From contig DBTQ01000036.1 of NCBI GenBank assembly GCA_002307135.1, positions 124,001 to 188,000 on the forward strand: a stretch of DNA of 64,000 nt, in the 5' to 3' direction. Under the pieces are notes generated by a model. The model saw only the letters and a program-made list of their open reading frames with translations, did not search any database and had not been told where the DNA came from. The stretch is from Bacteroidetes bacterium UBA1312. Lineage in GTDB: Bacteria > Bacteroidota > Bacteroidia > Chitinophagales > Chitinophagaceae. The translations under genes were made by a program, and so were the position numbers. Position 1 is the stretch's first letter; each line of letters begins with the position of its first letter. Shown piece by piece: positions 32,312 to 41,955 of the stretch.

Positions 32312-33262
32312 TTATTTATGCGTGCTTAAATTTTCAAGCATTGTTGCAGTCATTTTTTGGAGATCAAATTCATGTTTCCAGTTCCAATCATTTCGGGCAG
32401 CACTGTCATCAATGCTTTGTGGCCACGAGTCTGCAATCTGTTGACGGAAGTCAGGCGCGTAGCTGATTGTGAAATCTGGTATATGTTGCTGGATAGCTGC
32501 TGCAATTTCTTTTGGTGAAAAACTCATTGCAGAAAGGTTGTAAGCCATTCTGGATTTTATTTGCTCAATTGGAGCTTCCATGAGCTCGATGGTGCCACGT
32601 ATAGCATCATCCATATACATCATGGGCAAGTAGGTGTTTTCTGAAAGGAAGGAGGTATATTTTTGTTGTTTCAAAGCTTCATGGTATATTTCTACTGCAT
32701 AGTCTGTCGTACCCCCACCCGGTGCCGATTTCCAACTGATTAATCCAGGATAGCGAAGGCTACGGACATCTAAGCCCCAACGTTTTTGATAATATTGGCA
32801 CCATAGTTCTCCTGAATACTTGCTGATGCCATATACTGTTGTCGGTTCTACAATTGTTTTTTGTGGTGTGTCTTGTCGAGGTGTCGTAGTGCCAAATACA
32901 GCAATAGAACTAGGCCAATATATTTTATGGAGCTTTTGTTCCACTCCAAGTTCTAATATCTGCAAAAGACTATTCATATTAATGTCCCAAGCTTTCATGG
33001 GCATTTTTTCGCCTGTGGCAGAAAGTAGTGCAGCAAGCAAATATATTTGAGTGATACCTTCTTTTTGTACTGTTTCTGCTACTGCTTTAATGTCTGTAGC
33101 ATTGATGGTCAGATATGGACCGGTACCTTTAAGCAATTCATGTTCTTCGCGTATATCGCTGGCAATAACTTGGTTGTTGCTATATTGTTTACGCAAGGCT
33201 AGTGTTAACTCTACGCCAATTTGACCGCAAGCACCAACAATTAGAATTTTCTCCTGCTTCAT
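32312..33262 (-). CDS. L-threonine 3-dehydrogenase, extended SDR type
   Basis: 316 aa. The Rossmann motif GACGQIG lies at the N-terminus, with a catalytic Ser/Thr region (PSSIAVFG) and YGISK (YxxxK). The segments LRYPGLISWKSAPGGGTTDYAVEIYHEA and LPMMYMDDAIRGTI are typical of the UDP-galactose-epimerase-like threonine dehydrogenases of Bacteroidota, which oxidise threonine to 2-amino-3-ketobutyrate with NAD. It is unrelated to the medium-chain E. coli Tdh. No 2-amino-3-ketobutyrate ligase is adjacent. Confidence 0.85.
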   Translation of the reverse strand: MKQEKILIVGACGQIGVELTLALRKQYSNNQVIASDIREEHELLKGTGPYLTINATDIKAVAETVQKEGITQIYLLAALLSATGEKMPMKAWDINMNSLLQILELGVEQKLHKIYWPSSIAVFGTTTPRQDTPQKTIVEPTTVYGISKYSGELWCQYYQKRWGLDVRSLRYPGLISWKSAPGGGTTDYAVEIYHEALKQQKYTSFLSENTYLPMMYMDDAIRGTIELMEAPIEQIKSRMAYNLSAMSFSPKEIAAAIQQHIPDFTISYAPDFRQQIADSWPQSIDDSAARNDWNWKHEFDLQKMTATMLENLSTHK

Positions 33263-33315
33263 TAATTATGGGTTTTCAGTATCGAAAAATGGAGGCAATG
33301 TACTTTTTTTTGCGC

Positions 33316-34419
33316 TTATTTCATCATTGCGATAAATTCATCGAAAAGGTATCTTGAATCGTGAGATCCAGGAGTACTTTCAGGATGATATTGTACCGAA
33401 AATGCAGGTTTATTTTTGATGCGAATTCCTTCTATTGAACCATCATTGAGGTTGATATGTGTAATTTCAACTTTATCAGATGTGCGAGCGGATTCAGGAT
33501 CGACACCGAATCCATGGTTTTGAGTCGTAATTTCAGATCTGCCAGAAATTAGATTTTTTACCGGATGGTTGAGTCCTCGATGCCCGTGGTGCATTTTGAA
33601 AGTAGGAATTCCATTGGCCAGTGCAAGTAGTTGATGCCCTAAACATATACCAAACAAAGGTTTACCTTTTTCGAGTAGTTGTTTCACTGTTTCTACTGCG
33701 TAGGGCATGGATGCCGGATCGCCAGGACCGTTGGAAAGAAAGTAGCCAGTTGGGTTAAAGCTTTCAAGAGTCGCTACATCGGTATGTGCATTAAACACTT
33801 TGAGGTAAGCGCCTCTTTCTGCAAGGCTGGTGAGTATATGGCGTTTCACCCCAAAGTCGAGTACGGCAATTCTTATTGCGGCATTTTCATCTCCGGCTGT
33901 ATAGGGTTCTTGGGTAGAAATTTCGGATGAAAGTTCCAGACCGTCCATATCCGGAATTTTGGCCAATTCTTTTTGCAGTTGTTCAATATCTGAATATTCA
34001 GTAGAAATAACACAGTTCATTGCTCCTTTGCTACGTACATGTTGTACCAATGACCGTGTATCAACATCATAAATTGCAATAAGGTTGTTGTTAACGAGGT
34101 AGCTACCTAGAGATTCATTGGCCATTAAGCGAGAGTAGCGCTCGGAAATATTTTTGCAAATAAGCCCCTGTATTTTTACAGAGCTGCTCTCCACATCAGT
34201 ATATCTGGTGCCATAGTTACCCACATAAGCAGTGTTCATGATGAGTACCTGCCCTGTGTAAGAGGGATCCGTAAAGACTTCTTGATAACCGGTCATGCCT
34301 GTATTGAAGCATATTTCGCCGCCGCAAGTACCTTTGGCACCAAAGGATTTTCCTTTTAAAAGCGTGCCATCCTGAAGTAGCAGGTAGGCGGGAGTGTAAG
34401 TGTCGCTGAAAGTATTCAT
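33316..34419 (-). CDS. carA: carbamoyl-phosphate synthase small subunit
   Basis: 367 aa glutaminase subunit that feeds ammonia to CarB for arginine and pyrimidine synthesis. The N-terminal CPSase domain has LLLQDGTLLKGKSFG and GEICFNTGMTGYQE. The class I amidotransferase domain has FLSNGPGDP, nucleophile Cys in FGICLGHQLLA, and HGFGVD; His and Glu of the triad are in QYHPEST. The ATG at 34419 is preferred over a TTG four codons earlier. carB is not in the window. Confidence 0.95.
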   Translation of the reverse strand: MNTFSDTYTPAYLLLQDGTLLKGKSFGAKGTCGGEICFNTGMTGYQEVFTDPSYTGQVLIMNTAYVGNYGTRYTDVESSSVKIQGLICKNISERYSRLMANESLGSYLVNNNLIAIYDVDTRSLVQHVRSKGAMNCVISTEYSDIEQLQKELAKIPDMDGLELSSEISTQEPYTAGDENAAIRIAVLDFGVKRHILTSLAERGAYLKVFNAHTDVATLESFNPTGYFLSNGPGDPASMPYAVETVKQLLEKGKPLFGICLGHQLLALANGIPTFKMHHGHRGLNHPVKNLISGRSEITTQNHGFGVDPESARTSDKVEITHINLNDGSIEGIRIKNKPAFSVQYHPESTPGSHDSRYLFDEFIAMMK

Positions 34420-34582
34420 ATTGAGTTGCAAAATTGCAGCAAAAAAACCATTCGCGGAATAGTTAAATCAAATTTGTGCAAAATAATTCTTGAGCGCCTG
34501 TCAACAGGTTATTAATTGATAGGTTATCAGGTATTTTTAACGAATATTTTGTGGCTTTAGATAAATATCCGAACTTAATATA

Positions 34583-35554
34583 TTAACCTGTGATCAGTCG
34601 TACTGCAGAGTAAGGGCTTATCGTTCCCGCAGCTATTTCCTCTTCTATTTGTTGGATTTTTTCAGTCAGCCCCGGTTTTGAAAAAAGTAGATTCCTCAAT
34701 TGTTCGTTGAGGAGCCGTTGAAATGCGAAGATGTTCTGTTCATCTCGTTTTTTCTGAAAAAAACCATTGCTGATATGGTAATGAATTTGTTTGGTGATCA
34801 TAGTCCATACATCTTCAATTCCTGTATGTTCATAAGCGGAGCATATTTTCACTTCAGGTATCCAACCAGAGGGTTGAGGAGGGAAGAAGTGTAGAGCTCT
34901 TGCATATTCCATCCTGGCCGATTTTGCTTTCAGCTCATTACCGCCATCTGCTTTGGTAATGACCATACCATCTGCCATTTCCATAATACCTCTTTTGATA
35001 CCTTGCAGTTCATCGCCGGCACCTGCCAGCATGAGCAGCAAGAAAAAATCGCATATATGGCTTACTTCTGTTTCGCTTTGCCCCACACCCACTGTTTCTA
35101 TAATGATGGTATCAAAGCCTGCCGTTTCACAAAGTAGTATTGCTTCGTGTGTTTTATAAGTGACACCACCCAAGCTGCCACTAGCTGCTGATGGTCTGAT
35201 GAATGCATTTGGATGAACAGAGAGTTGTTCCATGCGAGTTTTGTCGCCAAGGATACTGCCTTTGGTAATGGCGCTGGTTGGATCTATAGCGAGCACAGCT
35301 ATCTTTTTGTTTTGACCGACAAGGTTCATGCCAAAACTTTCAATAAAAGTACTTTTACCTACTCCCGGTACTCCCGTAATACCTATCCGGATGGATTTTC
35401 CTGTATATGGGAGAATCGTGTCAATAAGCTCTGCTGCCTGTAGTTTATCGTCCGTTCTTGTTGATTCTATTAATGTAATAGCGCGGCTTAATACGGCAAT
35501 ATTACCATTGCGGAGTCCATCGACGTAATAGGATAAAGGAAATTTTGAGCTCAA
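34583..35554 (-). CDS. meaB: methylmalonyl-CoA mutase-associated GTPase MeaB (ArgK family)
   Basis: 323 aa G3E GTPase that chaperones adenosylcobalamin loading of methylmalonyl-CoA mutase. P-loop ITGVPGVGKST, then VLAIDPTSAITKGSILGDKTRM, the long family signature FIRPSAASGSLGGV, ETVGVGQSE and the base-recognition TKAD. The start is TTG at 35554; no ATG is near and a TAnnTTTG box lies just upstream. Mutase genes are not adjacent. Confidence 0.92.
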   Translation of the reverse strand: MSSKFPLSYYVDGLRNGNIAVLSRAITLIESTRTDDKLQAAELIDTILPYTGKSIRIGITGVPGVGKSTFIESFGMNLVGQNKKIAVLAIDPTSAITKGSILGDKTRMEQLSVHPNAFIRPSAASGSLGGVTYKTHEAILLCETAGFDTIIIETVGVGQSETEVSHICDFFLLLMLAGAGDELQGIKRGIMEMADGMVITKADGGNELKAKSARMEYARALHFFPPQPSGWIPEVKICSAYEHTGIEDVWTMITKQIHYHISNGFFQKKRDEQNIFAFQRLLNEQLRNLLFSKPGLTEKIQQIEEEIAAGTISPYSAVRLITG

Positions 35555-35576
35555 GGTCTTATCGTTCTATTAGAGG

Positions 35577-35584
35577 CAAATGTA
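35577..35584 (-). promoter_or_regulatory. -7 promoter box for meaB
   Basis: Minus-strand TACATTTG lies 22 bp upstream of the TTG start at 35554 and supports that start. Confidence 0.6.
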
Positions 35585-35646
35585 CAGTTTTGTTAGAAGG
35601 AATATTATTTTGATCAATAGCACAAAAGTAGGGCGAATTTATACTA

Positions 35647-35687
35647 AAAAGCTCCGGCATTCAATTAGATTGAATACTGGAGCTTTT
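35647..35687 (-). terminator. terminator of the metal-efflux operon
   Basis: Long imperfect hairpin with arms AAAAGCTCC and GGAGCTTTT plus inner ATTCAAT / ATTGAAT, followed on the minus strand by T-rich sequence, 19 bp after the pump gene stop. Confidence 0.8.
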
Positions 35688-35705
35688 AACAAGGACGTCG
35701 ATAAT

Positions 35706-38700
35706 TTAGCTCACTGCGCCCATTTTTTTCAACAATTTTCTGTTCTCGCGCTTATGGATCAAATGATGTGTTTTGGCATAAATAACGGGTAGAATCAATA
35801 AAGTAAGCAGGGTAGAGGTAACTAATCCACCTATTACTACTATTGCTAATGGCTTTTGCGTTTCAGAACCTACACCTGTACTTACAGCTGCGGGCAGCAA
35901 GCCAATCATGGCCATGAGGGCGGTCATTACTACAGCCCTTACTCTCGAAACCACACCTTGCTCAATAGCTTGGTCTAGTGGCATTTTGGCTTCTAGGTTT
36001 TTTCGGAATACGGATATGAGTATGACCCCATTTTGAATACATACCCCAAATAGGGCAATGAATCCGATACCTGCCGAAATACTGAAATTCATATTGACAA
36101 TGAGCAATGCCAAGATTCCACCTATAAGTGCAAATGGTACGTTCATAATGGTCAATACGGCATCTTTTACATTGCCATAAGTAATGAACAAGATCAGGAA
36201 TACTGCAATCAAACACAAGGGTACTACTCTGCTCAACGTGTTGGATGCGCGGGTTGCATTTTCAAACTCCCCGTTCCAAGTCATGCGGTAACCATCAGGT
36301 AGCTTTACTTTGGCGGCTACTTTTTTCTGTGCTTCTGCGATGGTACTTCCTAAGTCACGACCACGAATAGAAAATTTGACGGGAATATACCTTGCATTGT
36401 TATCGCGATAAACAAATGAAGGACCGATCAAAGTTCGTGAAGTACTGATTTCCTTAATCGGAATTTTGGCTCCGGCTTCGGTAGGTACCATCAGGTTGCT
36501 TATTTTCTCATCCGTATTTCTGAACTCTTTATCATATCTGATACGAACATCAAATTTGCGTTCGCCTTCATATAGCTGTGTTGCCGCTTTCCCTCCAATA
36601 GCCATTTCAATGACGGCATTTGCATCAGCTACGTTGACACCATACATCGCCATTTTCTTTTGGTCGAGTTCGATATGGTATTCAGGTTGCCCCAGATTAC
36701 GTAACACGCCAAGATCTTCTACGCCTTGTACGGTTTTGAGTTGATCCATTACCTGATTGGCAAGGCTGTCCAATGTATTGAAGTCTTTACCAAATATTTT
36801 TACAGCCAAGGCTGCCGGTACACCTGCTACAGCTTCTTCCACGTTGTCACGAATAGGTTGGGAATAGTTGTATAAAATACCTGGTATTTTACTCAATTCT
36901 TTATCCATGTCGTCTATCAACGATTCTGTAGTAACGCCTTTTGGCCAGTCTTTTTTATTTTTTAAATCAACGGCGATCTCCACATTGAAGAATCCCTTAG
37001 GGTCGGTACCATCAACTGTTCTACCAATTTGTGCCAGTGTATGGTTCACCTCAGGGAATTTGCTGATAATGGTCATCATCTTGCGCGAAATATCGTTGGA
37101 CTGCCCAAGAGATGCGCTCATGGGTAATTGTGCTTTTACCCAAAGAGCACCTTCATCCAGCTCTGGTAAAAATTCGGAACCAAGAAATTTTGCAGATGCG
37201 AAGCTCAATACCATAAAGCTAACAGCTACAATTAGACTGGTGCGTTGGTGTCCATATACCCATTTAAATGCTTTATGGATGTTTTTTTCAAAAAACTCAA
37301 CTACTACATTGTGTTTCTCCCTCACATTTTTGCGCAGTAAAACACTGGATAATGCAGGTACTAAAGTAAGCGTATAAATAAGCGCACCCAACAATGCAAA
37401 ACCTAGTGTGTAGGCAAGTGGGGAGAACATTTTACCTTCTACCTTTTGGAAGGCAAATATGGGGATGAGACAAGTAAGGATAATGAGTTTAGAGAAGAAT
37501 ATGGATTTACCCATTTCTGTACCTACTTGCTTGAATAAACCGAGTTTGGCCAGCTTATTGAATTTCTCCATGCCTACTTCTTTGGCTCGATGGTCAAGGG
37601 CCACAAATATCCCTTCGACCATGACGACGGCACCATCAATAATGATACCAAAATCTACCGCCCCCATCGACAATAAATTGGCGGTCATACCACGCATACG
37701 CATGAGCATGAATGCAAACAATAGGGATAAGGGAACAATAATACCTACGATAACAGTAGTGCGCCAGTCGGCCATGAAGATAAGTACGACTAATGTAACT
37801 AAAATAATACCTTCTAGCAGATTATGCAATACGGTTTCAGTAGCATACTCCATCAAGTTTGTACGGTCGTAAAACGGTTCAATTTTTACATCTTTGGGTA
37901 AGATACTTTCATTGAGTTCTTTTACTTTTTCATGCAACGCATCCAGTACCATTTCGGCATTTTCACCTTTACGCATTACTACAATTCCTTCTACTTCGTC
38001 GTCTGCGAGATCTCGTTTTACATTACCTAATCTTGGTTTCTCTGTTTCAACTACAGTAGCCAAGTTTTTGACTAAAATAGGTACAGCATTTATTTTAGTA
38101 ACAATGATGTCATTGATTTCATCAATATTATTCAATAGACCCATTCCTCTTACTATAAAGGCTTGACCATTGCGTTCGATAACATCGCCACCAACATTTA
38201 TATTGCTTTTAGCAACTGCATTATAGACATCTAATGAAGTAAGACCATAAGAGCGAATGGCATTTGGGTTGACGCTTATTTCGTAAATTTTTTCACCGCC
38301 ACTAAAAGTATTCACGTCTGCTACGCCCATTACTTTTTTGAACTCACGATCCAATACCCATTCTTGTATGGTGTTTAGCTCGCGGATATTTTTAGTAGCA
38401 CTTTTGAGTGTGTAACGATAAATTTCACCGGTAGGTCCGTAAGGTGGTTGGACATCTGGTTTGGTGCCGTCTGGTAAATCTGCACCGTTAATACGGCTAA
38501 AAATTTGTGCACGTGCAAATGCATCATCTACATCGTCATCAAATATTACCCGAATGTAAGAGAGCCCAAATGAGGACGTGGAACGCAGACTGGTTTTCTT
38601 CTGTACGGAATTAAGTGTGGTTTCTAAGGGTACGGTTACATAACGTTCTACTTCCTCTGCACTGCGGCCAGGCCATTGAGTAATGATAATGATCTGTGTA

Positions 38701-38840
38701 TTGGTGACATCGGGAAATGTTTCAATTGGTGTATTCTTATAGCTTACATAGCCAATGACAGCAAGTACCGCGGTCATAAAAAATACGAGATAACGATGCC
38801 TGAGTGAAAAATGAATGATGCTCTTTATGACTTTATTCAT
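35706..38840 (-). CDS. heavy-metal RND efflux pump (CzcA/CusA family)
   Basis: 1044 aa inner-membrane proton antiporter subunit of a tripartite metal exporter. It has twelve predicted TM helices (one at the N-terminus, five mid-protein, six at the end) and two large periplasmic loops. The TM4 signature reads DFGIIIDGAVVMVEG, the DFGxxxDG form seen in divalent-cation (Zn/Co/Cd/Ni) pumps rather than the copper/silver form. It is last in an operon with a small protein, a TolC-like channel and an adaptor. Metal specificity is inferred from this motif only. Confidence 0.92.
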   Translation of the reverse strand: MNKVIKSIIHFSLRHRYLVFFMTAVLAVIGYVSYKNTPIETFPDVTNTQIIIITQWPGRSAEEVERYVTVPLETTLNSVQKKTSLRSTSSFGLSYIRVIFDDDVDDAFARAQIFSRINGADLPDGTKPDVQPPYGPTGEIYRYTLKSATKNIRELNTIQEWVLDREFKKVMGVADVNTFSGGEKIYEISVNPNAIRSYGLTSLDVYNAVAKSNINVGGDVIERNGQAFIVRGMGLLNNIDEINDIIVTKINAVPILVKNLATVVETEKPRLGNVKRDLADDEVEGIVVMRKGENAEMVLDALHEKVKELNESILPKDVKIEPFYDRTNLMEYATETVLHNLLEGIILVTLVVLIFMADWRTTVIVGIIVPLSLLFAFMLMRMRGMTANLLSMGAVDFGIIIDGAVVMVEGIFVALDHRAKEVGMEKFNKLAKLGLFKQVGTEMGKSIFFSKLIILTCLIPIFAFQKVEGKMFSPLAYTLGFALLGALIYTLTLVPALSSVLLRKNVREKHNVVVEFFEKNIHKAFKWVYGHQRTSLIVAVSFMVLSFASAKFLGSEFLPELDEGALWVKAQLPMSASLGQSNDISRKMMTIISKFPEVNHTLAQIGRTVDGTDPKGFFNVEIAVDLKNKKDWPKGVTTESLIDDMDKELSKIPGILYNYSQPIRDNVEEAVAGVPAALAVKIFGKDFNTLDSLANQVMDQLKTVQGVEDLGVLRNLGQPEYHIELDQKKMAMYGVNVADANAVIEMAIGGKAATQLYEGERKFDVRIRYDKEFRNTDEKISNLMVPTEAGAKIPIKEISTSRTLIGPSFVYRDNNARYIPVKFSIRGRDLGSTIAEAQKKVAAKVKLPDGYRMTWNGEFENATRASNTLSRVVPLCLIAVFLILFITYGNVKDAVLTIMNVPFALIGGILALLIVNMNFSISAGIGFIALFGVCIQNGVILISVFRKNLEAKMPLDQAIEQGVVSRVRAVVMTALMAMIGLLPAAVSTGVGSETQKPLAIVVIGGLVTSTLLTLLILPVIYAKTHHLIHKRENRKLLKKMGAVS

Positions 38841-38904
38841 AAGATATTTTTAGGCGAATGAAATAATGCGCTTGAATTTGTTTTAAAGGGTTTGATGAAA
38901 TGGA

Positions 38905-39999
38905 TTATTCACCCAGCAGTTTCGTGAAAACAAGCAATTGATTTTTGACAATTAATTTTTGTCCTACACTTACACCACTATTGATGAATGTTCGGTCTCC
39001 CACTGTTTTCAAAATGCTTACTTCTGCTATTTTTACATCGGTGGCACTATTGAAAACGACTACGTAGTTTTTGCCGTCTTGTGCTACCAAAGCAGCTGTT
39101 GGAATATTTAATGCAGTTGTACCTTCTTGGTTGGTGACAATAACTTTGGCAAACATTTCTGGTTTTAGTAATTGGTCTGTATTAGGTAAAGAGATACGTA
39201 CTTGCATCGCCTTACTTTGAGGGTCAAGTACTCTGCCAACAGTTTCAATTTTACCGGTAAATACTTTGTCGGGATATGCTATAGTACTGATTTTAGCTTC
39301 GTATCCTGCTCTTACTTTTGCAATATCTGCTTCATAAACGTTAGCATTTACCCATACATTTTTGAGGTCGGAAATAGTGAATAGGTTGTCACCCATATCA
39401 GTACGGATAAATGAACCGGCAGCTATTTTCTTTTCTACTACATACCCGTCAATAGGAGATAGTATTTGGTATTGGCCGGTTGCATTTGCATTGCCACCGC
39501 CATTAATATTGATGACAGACTGTGTTTTGTTTTTGTCTGCGAGCGCCTTTTGGTAGTTCTCTTTAGCTTCGGTGTATTCTCGTTCACTGCTGATGCCTCC
39601 TTTGTATAAAGATTCTGCATTTTCCATTGCTCTTTTGGCAATAGAAAGGCTCGCTTCCGCACTGTGTAAATCACTGAAATTTCCTGCTACATCGGCGCTG
39701 CGTATAATGGCAAGCACTTGTCCTTTATTTACTTTGTCCCCCATAGTTACACGGGTTTCTATAACCTGCCCACTACTGCGTGGAAATATTTTAACGACGT
39801 TGTTTTCATTAAAAGTAATCTCACCACTAAGCGATATTTCATCTCCGATATGACTGTATTGCACACTGTCTATGGCTATCATGTGCATCATGGTATCACT
39901 TATTGCAAATGCTTTTTTCTCATTTGTAACAGTGTTTTTTTTACCACAAGAGGCTAGTGATAAAATAGCTACAAACGACAAAATGCTATATTGTTTCAT
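38905..39999 (-). CDS. RND efflux periplasmic adaptor lipoprotein (CzcB/CusB-like)
   Basis: 364 aa from the ATG at 39999. A lipoprotein signal ends in ILSLASC (Cys near 18). Membrane-fusion-protein layout: barrel-sandwich lipoyl halves (IFPRSSGQVIETRVTMGDKVNKGQVLAII and YQILSPIDGYVVEKKIAAGSF), a helical hairpin with ERTEAKENYQKALADK-like heptads, then a beta-barrel. It links the inner-membrane pump to the outer-membrane channel. The longer open frame to 40050 lacks a signal-like start. Confidence 0.88.
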   Translation of the reverse strand: MKQYSILSFVAILSLASCGKKNTVTNEKKAFAISDTMMHMIAIDSVQYSHIGDEISLSGEITFNENNVVKIFPRSSGQVIETRVTMGDKVNKGQVLAIIRSADVAGNFSDLHSAEASLSIAKRAMENAESLYKGGISSEREYTEAKENYQKALADKNKTQSVININGGGNANATGQYQILSPIDGYVVEKKIAAGSFIRTDMGDNLFTISDLKNVWVNANVYEADIAKVRAGYEAKISTIAYPDKVFTGKIETVGRVLDPQSKAMQVRISLPNTDQLLKPEMFAKVIVTNQEGTTALNIPTAALVAQDGKNYVVVFNSATDVKIAEVSILKTVGDRTFINSGVSVGQKLIVKNQLLVFTKLLGE

Positions 40000-40071
40000 G
40001 TTCAGGATATTTTTAAAATTTGATATTTTAGAATGCTGCATTGTTCCCAATTATATTTATATGAAGGAATA

Positions 40072-41379
40072 TTAGTTGATATCTTGACCTATTTTCAAGT
40101 TTAATTCTTCTTTAGCTAAATGAATATTTAATTCTTGTTGAGCTTGACGTTGGCGAGTTTCCTTATAAGCATTGAAATAATCAATAAACTCTACAAGTCC
40201 TATCTGACGTTGTTTATAACTTTCTACAATATTGTTGTATAATTTTTCGTAGTTGGTATAAAAATCATCATTCTGTTTGCCTGCACTCAATTTTACTATT
40301 AATTGCAATTTCTTCCAGGCACTCATTACTTCATTACTCAATTGCTGGTCTATAAATTCCATATTAGTCTCTTCCTGTTTTACCTGCATTTTGGCCGACT
40401 TTATGTTTCCTTGGTTGCGATTAAAAATAGGGAGCGGTAAGCCGATTCCCAGTCCAACATAATGAGGAGCGTAGTTACTGTTGAGGTCATAGTTGGGCCC
40501 CACAGAAATGTCCGGTACAGCCATCGCTTTTTGTAACGATAAATTTTGTTGCTGTAGCGACAGTTGAAGCTTTTGCAATTGATATCCTGGGTTATTTTGT
40601 CTGGCCAAATCGGTAATTTGTGCAATCGATTGTTGAGGTATTTCAGCTATTGCTTTTTCCTTTACAACTGGTTTGATGTAAATATTTCCGGTTATTTGTA
40701 ACATAGTCTTTAGCTCGGACTGCATGTCCTCCAGTTGCTTTTCATTTTCAATTGCGTCCTGTTGCAGTGAGATATCAAGAGCTTGTATGCGCAACAAATC
40801 TTTTTGAGCAATATTGCCAGCTTTCAACTGTTGGCTCATACTGTACAATAATTTATCCGTTTGCTCGAGTTCTTGCTGTAGCAACTTACTGTTCAATTCT
40901 AATTGTACCAAAGTATAAAAATCTTCTCTTAGCTGTGCTTTTAGCTTACACATTAAGTCTCTGAATTGCCATTGGGAAATTCCTGCATTAGTTTGTGCAA
41001 TTTTTATTTGTTTGCCACGCTTGCCCGCAGTTTTTACTAAAAACTCGAGCTGCACCATAATTTGTCCCTTAGGTGTCCCATCGGCGTTTTGTCCATGTTC
41101 AAACCATGTGTTGTTGGAGTACACATTCTGGTCGGTAGCAAGGTTGGGGTTGTCCCAAAGTTTGGCTTGTTGAATTAATGCGCTGTCTGCTTTTACATTA
41201 TAACGACCTGCGAGTAATTGAAGATTTTTATTCAAAAAAATCTGTTCGGATTCTTCAATTTTTAGCCGCAATGTGTCATTGGTTATTGTACTTGACGATT
41301 GAGCGATGACTTGATTAATCTGAAATAAATAGCAGGCACTTATAGTAAGCACTAGCTTGGAAAGCTTTACGGTGAACAT
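40072..41379 (-). CDS. TolC-family outer-membrane efflux channel (CusC/CzcC-like)
   Basis: 435 aa from the ATG at 41379. A signal peptide (MFTVKLSKLVLTISACYLFQINQVIAQ) precedes two repeated outer-membrane efflux protein domains with long coiled-coil helices rich in Gln (LLQQELEQTDKLLYSMSQQLKAGNIAQKDLL) and the strand motif VGLGIGLPLPIFNRNQGNIKSA. It is the exit duct of the tripartite metal exporter. It lies 90 bp after the small His-containing protein gene and 72 bp before the adaptor. Confidence 0.88.
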   Translation of the reverse strand: MFTVKLSKLVLTISACYLFQINQVIAQSSSTITNDTLRLKIEESEQIFLNKNLQLLAGRYNVKADSALIQQAKLWDNPNLATDQNVYSNNTWFEHGQNADGTPKGQIMVQLEFLVKTAGKRGKQIKIAQTNAGISQWQFRDLMCKLKAQLREDFYTLVQLELNSKLLQQELEQTDKLLYSMSQQLKAGNIAQKDLLRIQALDISLQQDAIENEKQLEDMQSELKTMLQITGNIYIKPVVKEKAIAEIPQQSIAQITDLARQNNPGYQLQKLQLSLQQQNLSLQKAMAVPDISVGPNYDLNSNYAPHYVGLGIGLPLPIFNRNQGNIKSAKMQVKQEETNMEFIDQQLSNEVMSAWKKLQLIVKLSAGKQNDDFYTNYEKLYNNIVESYKQRQIGLVEFIDYFNAYKETRQRQAQQELNIHLAKEELNLKIGQDIN

Positions 41380-41469
41380 AAAATTTAAAGAATGGTATTT
41401 AAAACTAGAAACCAATACATCTTGTGCTGTATTGATGGATGATTAAAGTTAGCGCAGCATAATATACTA

Positions 41470-41871
41470 CTAACAATTTTTGGGAGGAGGTGGATTGATT
41501 TCTTTAAAAAACAGGCATTTGTATCGATTTTTCAAATAGTTTGAGTAACAGGTGTTCTTTATATCAGAAGCAGTACTTAAAACAATATTATCCCCATATT
41601 GCATGGAGAGGACTATAATCTTACCATTAGTATCATTTGGAGATACTTTACTTTTAGAAAAAGGATGTAAATGCTTGTGTTTCTTTAATACGCTTGCTGA
41701 TTCACTGTTTTTGGGACTAGTGGTATTTGAAGCTTGTATTATTTGGTGAGTTTTATGAATGTCTAAGATATTAAAACTAGGTGCATCATCCAGTTGTGTA
41801 CAGAAAATGTACACAACTGTGATGCAGAGCCAACCGACAATGTAAGAAAGATATGTTGGTAAATGTTTCAA
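41470..41871 (-). CDS. small membrane-anchored or secreted protein heading the efflux operon
   Basis: 133 aa, not recognised. One hydrophobic N-terminal segment (LSYIVGWLCITVVYIFC) is an anchor or uncleaved signal. The exported part has a basic, His-containing stretch (KKHKHLHPFSKSK), two cysteines near the end (KNTCYSN, YKCLFF) and the closing PPPPKNC. First gene of the operon, same strand as the channel, adaptor and pump. The His and Cys residues suggest metal binding in the periplasm, but this is inference. Confidence 0.65.
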   Translation of the reverse strand: MKHLPTYLSYIVGWLCITVVYIFCTQLDDAPSFNILDIHKTHQIIQASNTTSPKNSESASVLKKHKHLHPFSKSKVSPNDTNGKIIVLSMQYGDNIVLSTASDIKNTCYSNYLKNRYKCLFFKEINPPPPKNC

Positions 41872-41955
41872 TATTTAATGCTAAGAAAATGCAAGGTTAA
41901 AAAAAATAAAAATAAGGTGTTGTTAAATAATTGTGTCGCTAATTTGTTCTTTATT

